From positions 4,402,001 to 4,466,000 of the forward strand of contig CAUWAG010000018.1 in assembly GCA_963556695.1 (NCBI GenBank): DNA of 64,000 bases, in the 5' to 3' direction. Position numbers and translations under genes: made by a program. Positions within the stretch are counted from its first letter, which is position 1; each line of letters begins with the position of its first letter. Source of the DNA: Anthostomella pinea (Eukaryota; Ascomycota; Sordariomycetes; Xylariales; Xylariaceae). The notes under the pieces were generated by a model. The model did no database searches. It was not told where the DNA came from and worked only from the letters and a program-made list of their open reading frames with translations. Positions 34,070-44,543 of this stretch are shown here, in pieces.

Positions 34070-35188
34070 GGCAACCTCTCTACTGGCATCGATCATTCTT
34101 CAGCTAGAAATTAGTGTTGTATTTATCTCGGTTCCAGCAAAAAAATCATAGGTGTAACTGGGATTGGCTGTGATATCCTTCCTTTGGTCAATTAGTAGGA
34201 TTGATTCATGATATTCCCTTGAGATCCTGATGTGGCCCACGTGTGAGCTTTTCCTTTGAAGCGAACCAGATCACACGCCGAGCTGACCATCGTTACCAAA
34301 TCTCGGCATGATGATATAGTAACATACATTCAGGCAGGATCGGGAAAAGAACAATCCATACCCCATGTAGCCACCCGACCCTTAATCTTCACTCGTCTAT
34401 TTCTCGACGATAACAACAATAACACCTACTGGTCTTTATATTAATCAGTTCAGTATTGCAAGCGCTTTCTGCTGGTATTTTTGAAATATTTTATTTTCCA
34501 TCGCGGTCAAGGTGCTGAGAGCCAGGCGAAACTCTTACTTCCATACCTCACGGTGGGATATAGAAAGTTTATTCCCGATCCTGCCGGACACTATACTCAT
34601 TCAAGATACGTAGTTGAAAAAGCAAATGGGTAGCGCAATCGGCAGCGGTACGTAGAGACGAAGCTTAGACCTAGGGGACATCAGGATCTCAAGGGATAAA
34701 ACTCGTCATCTTCTCTGGTATGCTAATATATATGTATCCAGGATACCAAGCTTGCACCGCGCTGACAGAGGACAGCCTCGCTTGTGGCTGGCAGAGAGCC
34801 AGGCTGAAGTTGAAGGCTGTATTAGCAAGTCCAATCCTAGTCAGTGTTTCAGGCTCAAGGGTGTGGCCTTTGAACTGTTTACTCTTCTTACTTGTTACTA
34901 GACCTCTGGTCCCACCATATCTGAATCACCTGTGGTCACAAAACAAAACAACTCGATCCAGGATACCAAGTGCCCTCCGTCTCATTGTTTGAACGTTTCT
35001 TTCACGTCTGTGATTATGCTTAAAGCATGCAGTGCAGGTACCTGTTCCAGCAATGTACAAGCTTCGAAATCGTTCCAGCAATGTATACTAGCGCACTACC
35101 AGAATGTTCAATGCCCTTGCAGCTTGTATACTGTCCCCTTTGACGGACGAAAAGCCCGCATTTTGTGACCGTATGACATCGTAGAACC
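34070..35188. other. Convergent intergenic region, RRP12 / VTI1
   Basis: About 1.1 kb of mixed composition. There is an imperfect repeated phrase (CAGGATACCAAG near 34739 and 34963) and CCAGCAATGTA words near 35050-35090. Nothing coding is supported. Confidence 0.55.
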
Positions 35189-36027
35189 CTACCTGAACTT
35201 GCTGTAGACCACCGCGATGATAAGAATCACCAGCACAGTGATGATCGCTATCGTGATCACCCGATTTGTAGCCATCCTGGTAGGCGAGTATGTCAGCTAT
35301 TCCAAGCCACCACGGTGATATATAATCAAGAGAGGGAGCAAGAGAATGGAAAGGGATCATTACCTACGAGCCATCCCCCGCAGCGTCTTAACGCTTCTGT
35401 CGACATAACCCTCGCTCTGGTACAGCATATCTCCAGTATGGGCAATGCGTTCACGCTGTGCGCCCAGCTCCGCTAGCGTGCTGGCGCCAATTTGCTCTGT
35501 CTCGTGGGCCAGAGCCTGCGAGCTCCTCAGCCTTTGGGAGCTCCGATCTAGGCGCTCTGTTCCGGAGAGTAGCTGCTGGCGTTGCTCTTGCTGGGCATCG
35601 AAGGGCGAAGAGGAGTCCGGTTCGTCCGTGTATCGTGAGCCGAACCTGGCGGCGCGGTCGTCGGCAAGGGAGCGCAGCTTGCGCTTGTGGGCGTCGATAT
35701 CGGTCTCGAAGTTGCGGAAGCGCGTGTTGATCTTGGACCGGCTGGACGAGGGTATGTTCTGCTTCTCCAGGCGCATTTGATCGAGCTTTGTGTAGATGTG
35801 TTAGTTGAGCACTTGCGAACCGGAAGAAGAGGGGAACGACTGCATACCAGCTCTTGTGCCTCCTCCAAGGCTCGCTCCGCTTGGCTGATAACCGCCTTGC
35901 GTGGCTCCCCGACCAACTCGGGTATTTGGTCCAGCTTCTGAGTTAGATCCGCCTGCACCAGCTTAAACTCGGCCTCATAGCTGCTGAACAGCTCCGAGCC
36001 CGCGTCGGTATCGAGGGGGTTCGACAT
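35189..36027 (-). CDS. VTI1: Vesicle transport v-SNARE Vti1
   Basis: Three exons on the minus strand: 36027..35848, 35785..35364 and 35276..35189 (229 aa). Introns are 62 bp and 87 bp. The N-terminal three-helix domain starts MSNPLDTDAGSELFSSYEAE. A central linker holds NIPSSSRSKINTRFRNFE. The SNARE motif is about residues 140-200 (ERLDRSSQRLRSSQALA, then STLAELGAQRERI with the zero-layer Gln). The last exon supplies the C-terminal anchor (ITIAIITVLVILIIAVVY), so the model must include the final splice. An unspliced frame would stop before the membrane segment. Vti1 acts in Golgi, endosome and vacuole fusion as a Qb-SNARE. It is an ordinary single-copy type by appearance. Confidence 0.94.
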
Positions 36028-37533
36028 TATGCCTTGGGTCTGGATGGTCGGGGGTCTGGTAGATTCCAAACAATGATGCCTGGGTAGGTTGCGCAGACGG
36101 TCTCCTTGTCACAGGTATCGAAGTGTCGTTGATAAGCAAGAGTGGAAGAGATCAAATAGATCGAATACGGTTGACTGGGAAGTGGAAAGTCGTCGTCTAC
36201 TGGGGTATCGTTTGTTGCTGGTGATGATGATTGAAGTTGATGAATGATGCACGTTGCGTAATCCCGGGCCAGATGCAGCACAGCTGTCCAGGCACCCAGG
36301 CGCAGCCATTCAGCCCATTCCAAATCCGACATGGATCACGTGGGTCCTCTAGCCACAGGTCAAGCCACTATACTCTAGCGTCGACACATGCAGCTGCTAG
36401 CACGTGCATGTGGTCTGTGGTCTGTGCTTCTTCCCATTCAATAAATTCCTGCGCCGCGCGAAACCCTTCTCTCCCTTTCCTCTTTTTCTCTCCATGAAAG
36501 TTGAATCCCCCGGAAGCAGATTTTAGGCTCTGCGTCCTCTACCTTCTCTACGGACGTCGAGTTGTATTAGCCGGGCAGACCAAAACATGGAGCTTCTAAG
36601 AATTGAATATTAGACGGCGGTCTTCGTGATCGCCGCCTCTGAGTATTCGGTCCCGTTGAGTTCCGACATTCCTTCGGCGATACGGCAGGCATCCTTATGT
36701 CGTAGGCCCACATTTGGACGGTGCGATTTGTTCTCATAGCGGTTACCTGGCAGCCCTGGTAGGTTACCGGCTCCTCGTGTGTATTTCATTGCCATGTATT
36801 TGACTGTCAAGTGTCAGCTATTTGCAGGCGATTCTGACAACAATCCTGTCAGGCGATACAAACATCCTGCGCCACTTCCTACCTTCGACATTCCTATGAC
36901 ACGTGTTGCGTATCATCTCACTTCGGATCCCCCATTCAAAGAGTAAAAATAGGTAGGTAAGTAACAGACATCTGTCCTCAAAGGAACATCAATGCGAGGT
37001 ATTCTGTCCTCATCATTGGGAGTGAACCGTGTCCAAATGATGGATGTGAGTCAGTGCGTCGCAGGATGGGCTGGCTCGCGAGCAAATGTGGCGCTTGACT
37101 CTTGAGTGGTTTCAGCACATCTATCGTTCGTGAAGCCATCACCTCTTTCGGCTCTTTCCCCCATACCTACTTAGGTAATTCCCAGCAGCATGGCCGATCA
37201 TCGCATGTAAGTCCCGCCATCTCTCAGAATCGGGAGTAGGTGCAGTAGCCCTGCCTTCCAAACTTCCACCCTTCATGCATCGCGACTGCGCTAAGGTAGT
37301 TCGCGATTCACCCTGGGTCATCTTCGAGTCGCACAACGCCATATGACTATTCACTATCTCCAACTCGTCTCCTTTCCCCGCCTCGAAATTCAAGTCATCC
37401 TCTGTCACCCAACCGTAACTGGTGCACCTTATATTACCTATGATACATCTACCTCTTGCACGAGCCCCTCGGTCGCTGCGCCAAAATTGCTAGACCCTCC
37501 CAGTCTTCACATTCAACCACTTTTCAGAAATCG
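36028..37533. other. Divergent intergenic region, VTI1 / FAD oxidase
   Basis: About 1.5 kb that includes promoters of both genes. A small minus-strand frame at 36610..36795 is listed separately with low confidence. Otherwise nothing is supported. Confidence 0.55.
36610..36795 (-). CDS. Small hypothetical protein, unconfirmed
   Basis: A 61-codon frame (MAMKYTRGAGNLPGLPGNRY...). Its last codons favour G/C at third positions (GCG GCG ATC ACG AAG ACC GCC GTC), as in genes nearby. I do not recognise it. It may be a short gene, a terminal exon of something upstream, or chance. Confidence 0.25.
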   Translation of the reverse strand: MAMKYTRGAGNLPGLPGNRYENKSHRPNVGLRHKDACRIAEGMSELNGTEYSEAAITKTAV

Positions 37534-39208
37534 ATGACATCATCTGTTAACTGGGTGCCCAGGAAAAAAGTTGCCATCGTCGGCAGCGGCGTCGCCGGTA
37601 TAGGCGCTCTCTGGGCGCTGAATCGTACCCATCACGATGTTTACCTGTACGAGGCGGGTGACCGCTTGGGTGGACACACGAACACGGTAGAATGGAAGCA
37701 AGGCAAATTTCGGACGCTGGTCGATACGGGTTTCATTGTACTGAACACAGCAACATATCGTTCGTGAGCCTACAACTCCAGGCACACGTTGCAGTCCACT
37801 GAACCCCAATCTAGCAAACTTTATCAACTTTCTGAGAAAGATCAATGTCCGGACTGTGGCCACTGAGATGACATTCGGTGTCTCCCGTGACAAGGGAAGG
37901 TTTGAATGGTCCGGGACAAGTCTGGATTCTATATTTTGCCAGAGGAGGAACATATTCTCCGTGAGGATGTGGAGACTGATATTCGACATCATTCGCTTTA
38001 ATCAGTTCGCCCTGGACCTGCTGAAAGAGGACGATACTGGCAATGGCAACAGGCCACCCGGAAATGCCGAGACCATTGGCCAGTACTTGGACCGGCAGGG
38101 CTACTCCGACACGTTCCGCAACGACTACCTGATACCCATGACAGCCGCAGTATGGAGCACGAGTCCCGACAAGTGCGCTTTGGAGTTCCCGGCGGTAACT
38201 CTGGTGCGGTTCATGTGAGTTGGGTTGTAGAAGAAGCAAGACCCAGGCACGGGTTTATATACACGGAGTATGCTGACAACATTGTTCAGGTGGAACCATC
38301 ACCTCCTCAGCACAGTAGCGAAGCGGCCGGATTGGCTTACTTTGGAAGGGGGTGCCAAGTCGTATATCGATGCGGTAATGAAAGGCTTCCCACCGAACCA
38401 CCTATTCCTCAAGACAGCCGTCAAGCATCTGACCAATGAAGAGGATGGCCGGGTTCAGCTCCACTTTGAGAACGGAAACGCCTATGTCTTCGACCACGTG
38501 ATTCTGGCTACGCATGGAGACCAAGCCTACCAGATCATCGCGCCTTCGGCTACAGAAGAAGAGAAGGCTATCATGTCGGTCTTCCAGACATCCGAGAACC
38601 CATGCGTTCTCCACTCCGATCTCTCGCACATGCCCAAGCGCGAGACCTCGTGGTCGGCGTGGAACTATCTGACCGTATCATCACCGTGGACAGGCAAAGA
38701 CATTGACCAGGTATCCTTGACTTACAACATGAACATCCTACAGCATATCCCACGAGGAGCGTTTGGAGATGTTTTGGTCACGCTGAATCCCATCCAAGAG
38801 CCAAAGCCGGAGTCCGTGCAAGGTCGTTACTCTTACTTGCACCCTTTGTACAACCCTGCTGCAATCCGAGCGCAGGAGGCATTGCCCAGGATACAAAATA
38901 CCCGCGGGATCAGTTATGCGGGAGCATGGACGAAATTTGGATTTCACGAAGATGGGTTCAGCAGCGGCTTATTCGCAGCGAAGGCGCATCTCGGTGCCAG
39001 GCTGCCCTTCGAATTTGTGGACTCCACGTATATTCGTGGCAGGCAGCCTGAGCTCGGTATTGGGGACTGGCTGGTCAGAGTGATAATTCTGATCTTTCAA
39101 GTCTTCGTCATCGATCTGCTGAACCGGATCTTCAGCAGGACTAAAGCAAGTGTTTCAGCACAGGTTAACGGCATTGGCAAGAGGCTCACGGATGAGAAGC
39201 TGGCATAA
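37534..39208 (+). CDS. FAD-dependent amine-oxidase-like protein (predicted NAD/FAD-binding, COG2907 type)
   Basis: Three exons: 37534..37759, 37815..38214 and 38290..39208 (514 aa). Introns are 55 bp (GTTCGT...TCTAG) and 75 bp (GTGAGT...GTTCAG). The first junction gives NTATYPNFINFLRKI, the conserved block after the FAD site. The N-terminus has the dinucleotide-binding motif VAIVGSGVAGIGALWAL, then YEAGDRLGGHTNTV, typical of flavin amine oxidases. Further landmarks are VWSTSPDKCALEFPA and the C-terminal GISYAGAWTKFGFHEDGFSSGL. A hydrophobic stretch near residue 470 (VIILIFQVFVIDLL) may anchor it in a membrane. The substrate is unknown. Bacterial relatives are often beside fatty-acid cyclopropanation genes, but no such partner is visible here. 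Confidence 0.88.
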
Positions 39209-39608
39209 CTTGTATATCACTGTAGAGAAATAACACGGAGCGTGAAAGAGTCCAATGCGGCACACGAAGGACAGATTAGAGCTGGTAGATCTTGATCTTT
39301 GTGGAAACTATGTGTCCATAGCTTTAAGGAAGTTTGGTATTCCAGGTATCGTGATAGCGACATTGCCAGAAGCTCTTCCAGCTGGTAGCGCTCACCTCCA
39401 GCTGCAGCCCTACCTGAGAGCTAGCTGGAGCTGCGCCCCACACGACCCCTGGCAGGCCGCAGGCATCCATGTGTTATCGATAACAGCAGGAGCCGCATAT
39501 GAGGTACCTACCTTGGAATAATTTAACTCGCATCATCACGCCAGCTCAGCTTCGCTTGACATCACGCATCCGAAAGCAACTTCGACGCTCATATTGCCAC
39601 CCGCGAGG
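39209..39608. promoter_or_regulatory. Intergenic region before COX11
   Basis: 400 bp with the 3' UTR of the oxidase and the COX11 promoter. AGCT/CAGCT words are frequent near 39370-39440. No ORF supported. Confidence 0.5.
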
Positions 39609-40660
39609 ATGAACAGCCTCCCTCGAATACCATTGCGATCACTTCAAGCGAGCACCTCGCTATGGGCATGTACATCATGTCGCCGCTCTCTTGCCCGAGC
39701 GACGCAATCGCCCCTTCGAGCCGATCCCAGGCACACCCGTAGAGCTGTGTCGAATAGCTCTGCGAGTAAGCAGCAACAGGCGATGGCTCCCTCAATGGAG
39801 CGCATGCGGGCGTACTACAAGTACAAGAATCGGACTACCATGTAAACATCGACGTTCTGCTGTCGCGTACCTAGTAGCAGCTGTGTGTGCTCACGTGTTT
39901 TGTGGCAGGTTCTACACGCTCAGCATCATCCTCGGCACAGTCGCCTTTTCGTACGGCTCCGTGCCTATGTATAAGATGGTTCGTTTTCATTCCCAGTCGA
40001 CTATGCCTCTGCTGCTATGCCCTACCCGTCTTTACGGATTGTGACAACCTCAGCTGACCGCCAATTGTCGTAACACAGATCTGCCAGACAACAGGCTGGG
40101 GTGGGCAACCGATCCGCGCCCCGGGACACGGTGGCAGCTCCAGCGACCAAGACTTCGACCCAGCTTCACGAGTCATCCCAGTGACGGACGCGCGCCGTAT
40201 CCGCGTGACATTCAATGCGTCCGTGTCGGATATCCTGCCTTGGAAGTTTGTACCGCAGCAACGCGAGGTGCGGGTGCTACCCGGCGAGACGGCGCTGGCC
40301 TTCTATACGGCAACGAACCGCAGCGACAGCGACATCATCGGCGTCGCTACGTACAGCGTCACACCCGCGCAGGTCGCACCGTATTTCAGCAAGATTCAGT
40401 GTTTCTGTTTTGAGGAGCAGCGCCTCAATGCTGGCGAGACGGTTGATATGCCTGTGTTCTTCTACCTGGATCCCGATATGCTGAACGATTTGAATATGCG
40501 CGGCATAAACGAGGTTACGTTGAGTTATACGTTCTTCAGTGAGTCTTCCCGTCGCTCTTCTACCCAGGGTTCGATAATTGAGGACCCAGCCAGCTAATGA
40601 GATCGCGCAGAGGCGAAATATGACAACAATGGGAACTTCAAGAGTTTTCCAGCGACATAA
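39609..40660 (+). CDS. COX11: Cytochrome c oxidase copper chaperone Cox11
   Basis: Four exons: 39609..39841, 39909..39978, 40079..40538 and 40611..40660 (270 aa). Introns are 67, 100 and 72 bp. The third donor-acceptor pair restores the C-terminus KAKYDNNGNFKSFPAT. The N-terminus (MNSLPRIPLRSLQAS) is a mitochondrial presequence. A single inner-membrane helix spans about residues 78-98 (FYTLSIILGTVAFSYGSVPMY). The intermembrane-space beta domain carries the copper-binding CFCFEEQ near residue 208. Cox11 delivers copper to the CuB site of Cox1. All key residues are present. Confidence 0.97.
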
Positions 40661-41695
40661 TTTTTCATATGTACGATAACGTGTCACAGATCTCAGCAAG
40701 AGCTGGGCGTGAGCCTCAGGGCATGTCTATGCTCTTGGATTCGCAAACTCAAATCGTACCCTCCGTGAGATGTCCGAGGACATACTGACGTTAGATTTGT
40801 AGGCGTCGCTGGTGCACCGGACTGACCCCTGTCCTGGTCTCCTGATCCAACAGGTTTCTGTGAGGCTTCACCGTCCCCTGCATTTGGCACCCGGCACTCC
40901 AAAGTCATTATGCATGTGTTAGTCAGTTCATTATCAAGCGCCGGGTTGGCAAACGTGGCTCGGTTGCCTATTTACAGAGGCATGCAAATATGTACCTGTC
41001 GTATTTGCACAAGACCATTTCGTCTCGCCCACCATTGAGAGCATATCTCCTCATTGTAACCGCCAATGCTTTCATGTACCTTCCAGCTTGTTTACTTCAG
41101 TCGCCTTCCCGCAGTTTGAAAGCACTCCAGCTGCAATGCGTTGTTACGGCAGATCTTTACCCCGGCATATGGAGCGAGAGACCGAGCTGCCATTCGTAGT
41201 TAAAGACATTTTCGCCGCAGCCGTCCAGAGCCAACATTACTATCCTAAGCTGTCGTCGTGGTCAGTGGGATCGTGCACACCCAGGGCCGCACTGTGCTTG
41301 GCCTTCCGGAAGACCTCTGTTTTTCGGTTGAGTGCCAGTCAGAGGCTGAGCAGTGAGGATGCGTGAACATGCCTGAGCATGCCTGAGTATGCCCCAGGTG
41401 TATGGCGCATGGAAAACCACAACCGGAAGCTGGAATTCTAAAGCAAGGTAGCTTAGTTAGTATACGCCAAGTGAGCACTCGACATGACATTGACCTCACA
41501 CTATCGCATTTGAGGTTTTTCTCGCGGCTGTCCTCGGCAAGTAATGATGGAAGGGTATGTACTTAAGATAGGTATCAAGAAATCAAGGCTGTGCCGACGA
41601 CCCCTACGCAGGGAGATATTTCCATGTTCCCCCGCACTGCGTACCTACTTGGCTGCTTGGAGCCTGGTCCCTGGACAGCCTGGAGACGGGGGATG
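40661..41695. other. Intergenic region between COX11 and the transposon island
   Basis: About 1 kb of normal composition. A small three-unit 10-bp repeat (CATGCCTGAG and variants) lies at about 41368..41395. No supported gene. Confidence 0.55.
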
Positions 41696-41865
41696 TTGGA
41701 TACTAGCCCAGATGATGCCACGTGGATAACAACGCTATGTCACGTAAATAACAGCGCACTAATGTGCGATCTAGCTAACAGGGCAAATCACTAGTAAAAT
41801 AAAGTACCCGAATAATCTTAGCTTATTATAATAACATAATCAATATAACCCATTCGTATTTATAT
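41696..41865 (+). repeat. Left ~170-bp direct repeat of the island
   Basis: Aligns along its length with 46393..46567, sharing TAGCTAACAGGGCAAAT, AACATAATCAAT and other words. This copy keeps C/G at many sites where the right copy has T/A. It could be an LTR, a TE end or a non-coding TE fragment. I cannot tell which. Confidence 0.8.
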
Positions 41866-43128
41866 ATTTAATGTCACAATTCATGGTCCAATATTGGGGT
41901 GAACTACTTGCGTAATCGTCTATCGGATCTGGAGACCAAATCTAGTACTAAATACACACCAAAGCACAAAAGTTCGCCTATCCATTGATCTGGCAATCAA
42001 TAGAGCCTTGTCTGTCACTCTGAAAGCACTACTTTTAGTGCCTTTGCTCTTTTCATCCTTTGACCACCTATTCTGGTCAGATACAGCTGCCTGAACCGCT
42101 GTCAATACACCTGTACGGCGCCTTGTATTCCAATTTTAATAATTAAAAGTTCTATTAAATTTATGGAATAGGTACTAATATTATAAGTATACGCATTCTT
42201 AATTAATTCAAGATAAACATTATAGTTTCTTTTTTTAAAGGTAACAATATTTTATGGGTTTTAAAAGGATTTTATTTATTAAAAACTTTAATTTTAGAAA
42301 TAACTTAAAAAATTTAACATTTAACATCATATTAAGCTAAAAGCTATAGATTCGGAGATAATGACGTTAATATTTTTAAATATTGATGCGGATAAATATT
42401 GAAAAAAACTTATTCAATTAATAGCTACATAAAAAGTAGTAATTAATAAACAAATCTTCGCTTTTAACCTTTTAATATAAAAAGCTATTGACTTTAAAAT
42501 AAACGTTCTATAGTTCGAGTTAAAAATAAAGTATATTAACAAATTAAGGCTTTTATATTTAAACTTATTACATAAACATATAAACCCTTTTATATTATTA
42601 TACAAAAGACCTTTTTAGAGATGAAACCTTCGTTAATAATAGTAAGTTTTTCTAAGCGAAAGGGCTATATATAGCGAGAATATAATATACGAGATTTAAA
42701 CGCATTATTATATTATTATATTTAAGAAATTTCTTTTTAAAAATACCTTTTTTAATTGAAAAAAAAAATAAGAGATAATATTATTCTAAGTTATTAAAAA
42801 AGTTTTGGCGGCTTTATTTCTAATAACTTAATATAACGACTTTATGATTATTATAGCGTTAATAAACTTTAACTAGTTTCTTTAAGTTAAACTTAATGAT
42901 AAAAAAGAATGTTTAAAAGTAATATTTTATATCTTTTAATAGCGTTTAATCTTTTGAAGAAATAGTTAATAATAGGCCTTATAATTAATGTTTTAAAAAG
43001 ATGAAAAGTGACTTTTTTAACATTATATAATAAATTACCCGATGATATAAAAGATTTAATAAAAAACGACTTTTTTAAAAGATGATTAAATATAAGAAGC
43101 GAAAGAAATTATAATAGGTTATATTTAT
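41866..43128. other. AT-rich RIP-like block
   Basis: About 1.26 kb. It starts at moderate composition (to ~42120) and then becomes strongly AT-rich, with TTAA/TATA/AATA words and almost no CpA. No readable coding sequence remains. It is probably a heavily mutated transposon body whose family is no longer recognisable by eye. Confidence 0.7.
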
Positions 43129-43720
43129 ATGCTGTCGCTGTTGTACAAACACTGTCACCAGACCCCAATCTGCCACTTATTACTTGGACTTTCAAGGCGC
43201 TCACCACCATTAACGAAGCGGTAAACCAATCAGTTTATATCCAAATTGAGTCAGAAACTACTAAAGAAACTCACTTACATCAATAATTGATGCGTTGAGC
43301 TTATTTTTAAAGGCTACATATAGTCTTATGCACAAGGTCGCTTTGATTGATTCCCGGGTCCGCGAGTTAGAAGAGGCCAATCACTTATTAAGTAAATGTT
43401 ACAGAACAAAAAATAAATATTTAATAAAAGGAGGAATACTTTCTATTAAAGATGCAGTAAGTCTTCAGGCTGCAAAGGATAGAAGTGAGCTGATAAGACA
43501 GGAAAGTAGTCATTGTCCAAGGAGGGCGGCAGTGCGTGAGCGACAGTGTGGCGTTTGTGGCAACACTGGCCATAATGTGCAAACTTGTACAATAGAGAAT
43601 GAAATCTATGAGGAAGAGGAATCCAATTGATTGAATTGAATTAAATGCATTGTGATTAAGTTATTTGACATGGTAGTTGAGAGGTTGGTAAAAGTGTCCC
43701 GCTCGCTTGTGACTTATGTT
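43129..43720 (+). pseudogene. Truncated, inverted second copy of the pogo transposase 3' part
   Basis: Plus-strand sequence colinear with the C-terminal third of the minus-strand transposase at 44652..45180. Shared landmarks are RVRELEEANHLLSK, SLQAAKDRSEL, the zinc knuckle CGVCGNTGHNVQTC and EEEES before the stop near 43630. Similarity continues about 90 bp past the stop into the element's terminal region. The 5' two-thirds are missing, replaced by AT-rich DNA. Differences from the longer copy are mostly C-to-T and G-to-A, and frames are broken before 43295. Confidence 0.85.
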
Positions 43721-44160
43721 AGGTGGCTTTTTAAATACATATACAAAGATATACAAAGATATATAAAGTTTTTATCTTAATAAGTATTAATAAAATATAT
43801 GTATAATATAATTAAAAAGTAGTTTTAAACCTTTTAATAAAAGCGGCAGTTTTAATAAAGGCTTTAACGCTAGCGGCTTTAATAGCTCTGATAAGGATAA
43901 TACGAGCTATAATAACAATAGCGATATCTAAGTTTTTAAACATATATACCTCGTTTATTATTATAATAACTGGGGTTTTAAGCATATGTATCTTATTTAT
44001 TATTACGATATTAAAGCCATTTATAAAACCTTTACGTACGTTTATATTATTTATACGTTAAGTTAAATAATGACGTCTTTTTATTGAACTAAAAAAACTT
44101 GATTATTTAATAAGACATTGAAAGAAAAAAGCTCATATCGTTTTATATTTTATATATTTA
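43721..44160. other. AT-rich RIP-like block
   Basis: About 440 bp, strongly AT-rich, with no recognisable coding remains. Confidence 0.65.
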
Positions 44161-44184
44161 TGACGGTGTACAGCTGTATCCACC

Positions 44185-44333
44185 TGGTTGGATGCTGAGC
44201 CATCAGATCACGTGTATATTAAATAAGGAAGGAACGGGACCACTACTTAAAGTGTGTGCTGCGCACACCACATTGCTGGCTTTCTTTTCCTTTCTCACCT
44301 TGTTGTTTTCATAATCAATCCCAGATTGCAACA
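44185..44333 (+). mobile_element. Possible solo LTR (copia-like), boundaries approximate
   Basis: A ~149-bp stretch of normal GC content stands out inside AT-rich DNA. It begins TGGTTGGATGCTGAGCC and contains CATCAGATCACGTG. An A/T-rich box, a hairpin (GTGTGC..GCACAC near 44252) and a CT-rich tract follow, and it ends ATTGCAACA. TG...CA ends and a 4-bp flank CACC on both sides (44181..44184 and 44334..44337) fit a retrotransposon LTR. No internal region, primer-binding site or second LTR is present. Confidence 0.45.
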
Positions 44334-44543
44334 CACCGACATAGGCATCGTGACAATATTCAAATAGTTAATTTTAAGAAGTTGTTTATTAACCGGACTT
44401 ACTAAAGGCTTATTATAAAAACCAGCTTATATTTTTACTTTTTATCTGTGACTAAAAGAATTTTATACCGTTTAAAACGGCTAACTTAGTTATAAAAGCG
44501 CTTATATGACGAATATTTATATATATTAAATAATAAAATTTAA

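Noticed and set aside
33449..34096. 215-codon minus-strand frame over the RRP12 3' end
   Set aside because: It is antisense to a well-supported long exon and shows no domain text.
37139..37408. 89-codon minus-strand frame in the FAD oxidase promoter
   Set aside because: It overlaps the promoter of the oxidase, has no conserved features and begins at a non-ATG codon.
37765..37795. 31-bp intron GTGAGC...GCAG in the FAD oxidase gene
   Set aside because: Too short to splice. The 55-bp intron 37760..37814 is in phase and gives the conserved TYPNF text.
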